NCBI RefSeq assembly: GCF_018129965.1 | Contig: NZ_JAFCKW010000002.1 | Coordinates: 668,572 to 732,571, forward strand | Direction of reading: 5' to 3' | Source: Bradyrhizobium diazoefficiens | Lineage (GTDB): Bacteria > Pseudomonadota > Alphaproteobacteria > Rhizobiales > Xanthobacteraceae | Length of the DNA: 64,000 nt | Shown here: one piece after another, positions 63,258 to 64,000 of the stretch | How the letters are laid out: the number at the start of each line of letters is the position of its first letter | How positions within the stretch are numbered: the stretch's first letter is position 1 | Made by a program: the position numbers and the translations under genes | Notes under the pieces: model-generated | Database searches by the model: none | Seen by the model: only the letters and a program-made list of their open reading frames with translations | Told to the model about the DNA's origin: nothing

Positions 63258-63896
63258 TCACGACATGGGCGGCGCGACATGCTGAGCAAATCCGGCGCGG
63301 GTCCCGAGCTCGGCCAGCCAGCGCGTCAGGTTCGGCTGCGCCGGCCGGGTAATACCCTCGACGCCGAGCCAGCGCCGCGCGTAGGAGCCAACGGCAATGT
63401 CGGCGAGCGTGAACTGCTCGCCTTCGATGAAGCGGCGCGCGGCGAGCAGGCGCTCGGCGATGGCCCAGACCTCGGCAGCCGCATCGGCATCCTTCTGAAT
63501 CTGGATCATGTCGCGCGCGGCCGGCGCGGTGCGCACGAGGGCCCAGAACACCGGCCGATCGACCGGTTGCACCATCGACAACGTCCAGTCGAGCCAGCGG
63601 TCGACGCTGCTGCGCAGCTTCGGCGCGTCCGGATAGATCGGCGTGCCGTGCCCATGCGCGAGGCAGAGATAGCGCATGATCGAATTGGACTCCCACAGCA
63701 CGAAATCGCCCTCGACCAGCGTCGGGATCCGCGCATTGGGATTCATGGCGAGATAGGCGGCCTCGCGGGTCTTGCCATATTGCATGCCGGCGTCGATACG
63801 CGCGAAGGGCAGGCCGAGCTCGGCGAGGCACCACAGCACTTTCTGCACGTTGACCGAATTGGCGCGGCCCCAGATCGTGATGTTGGTGTCCGGCAT
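63258..63896 (-). CDS. glutathione S-transferase family protein
   Basis: A 212-aa cytosolic GST. The thioredoxin-like N-terminal domain shows ITIWGRANSVNVQKVLWCLAEL with the family Ser/Asn site and the cis-proline motif IPTLVEGDFVLWESNSI; the helical C-terminal domain has the N-capping motif FTLADIAVG. Typical length. Its substrate is unknown. Confidence 0.9.
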   Translation of the reverse strand: MPDTNITIWGRANSVNVQKVLWCLAELGLPFARIDAGMQYGKTREAAYLAMNPNARIPTLVEGDFVLWESNSIMRYLCLAHGHGTPIYPDAPKLRSSVDRWLDWTLSMVQPVDRPVFWALVRTAPAARDMIQIQKDADAAAEVWAIAERLLAARRFIEGEQFTLADIAVGSYARRWLGVEGITRPAQPNLTRWLAELGTRAGFAQHVAPPMS

Positions 63897-64000
63897 GAAT
63901 TCCTCCCGCGCGTTTTCATTCTTGTAGATGGGGTAACGGGCCGGCCGCCCGCTCGCTACGGCGCGATTTGCAAGCGCGCTCGCGAGCGGCCTGTTGGTTG

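Overview
The window is GC-rich chromosomal DNA of an alphaproteobacterium, most likely Bradyrhizobium or a close relative. Pointers are a SUF operon with a DUF59 member and an extra cysteine desulfurase, paired type 2 and type 1 argC genes, class I phaC, Omp25-like 'AADLAARPY' barrel proteins, many AraC/PilZ/MCP genes, and intergenic palindromic repeats of the kind that litter Bradyrhizobium genomes. Most of it is ordinary core genome. The assignment comes from protein character only; no database was consulted.

Layout. 1-7.9 kb: a truncated alpha/beta hydrolase, then the Fe-S assembly operon (cysteine desulfurase, sufB, sufC, sufD, sufS, sufT-like, sufA). 8-12 kb: TfoX-like protein with a lysine-rich tail, fabA, a diguanylate cyclase and an RhlE-type helicase. 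12-18 kb: secreted LCAT-like acyltransferase, AraC regulator, caspase-like protease, FAD monooxygenase. 18-24 kb: two convergent paralogous outer-membrane barrels around an SDR, then parE. 24-31 kb: DedA, PaiB-like protein, two argC genes of different subfamilies, methyltransferase, MAPEG, phaC, a lipoprotein. 31-36 kb: AlaC-like aminotransferase, hom, glpX, haloacid dehalogenase. 35.8-40.2 kb: an accessory patch with a tyrosine-recombinase tail, two GNAT genes, an autotransporter flanked by ~100-bp direct repeats, and a hydrolase 3'-end relic. 40-45 kb: two chemoreceptor-type proteins around a Tat-exported metallo-hydrolase. 45-50 kb: recJ, SDR, class II aldolase, lytic transglycosylase. 50-54 kb: MarR with AhpD-like and cupin genes, M23 peptidase. 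53.8-57 kb: efp with its modification genes epmA and epmB. 57-60 kb: DAHP synthase with an apparent aromatic-codon attenuator, HdeD, PrsW. 60-64 kb: desaturase pseudogene abutting a PilZ gene, tRNA-Glu, small PilZ and porin-like proteins, GST.

Functional links. The suf genes form one pathway from cysteine sulfur to Fe-S clusters. efp, epmA and epmB form a translation-factor modification module. alaC-like and hom sit together in amino-acid metabolism. The most interesting regulatory signal is upstream of the DAHP synthase: a short peptide gene with a Phe-Tyr-Trp-Tyr-Phe-Ser-Tyr run, an overlapping antiterminator segment, a GC hairpin with a T run, and a promoter whose predicted start falls on the peptide's ATG. 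The next best signals are the paired MarR operators, the PilZ/desaturase deletion junction, and the repeat-flanked autotransporter.
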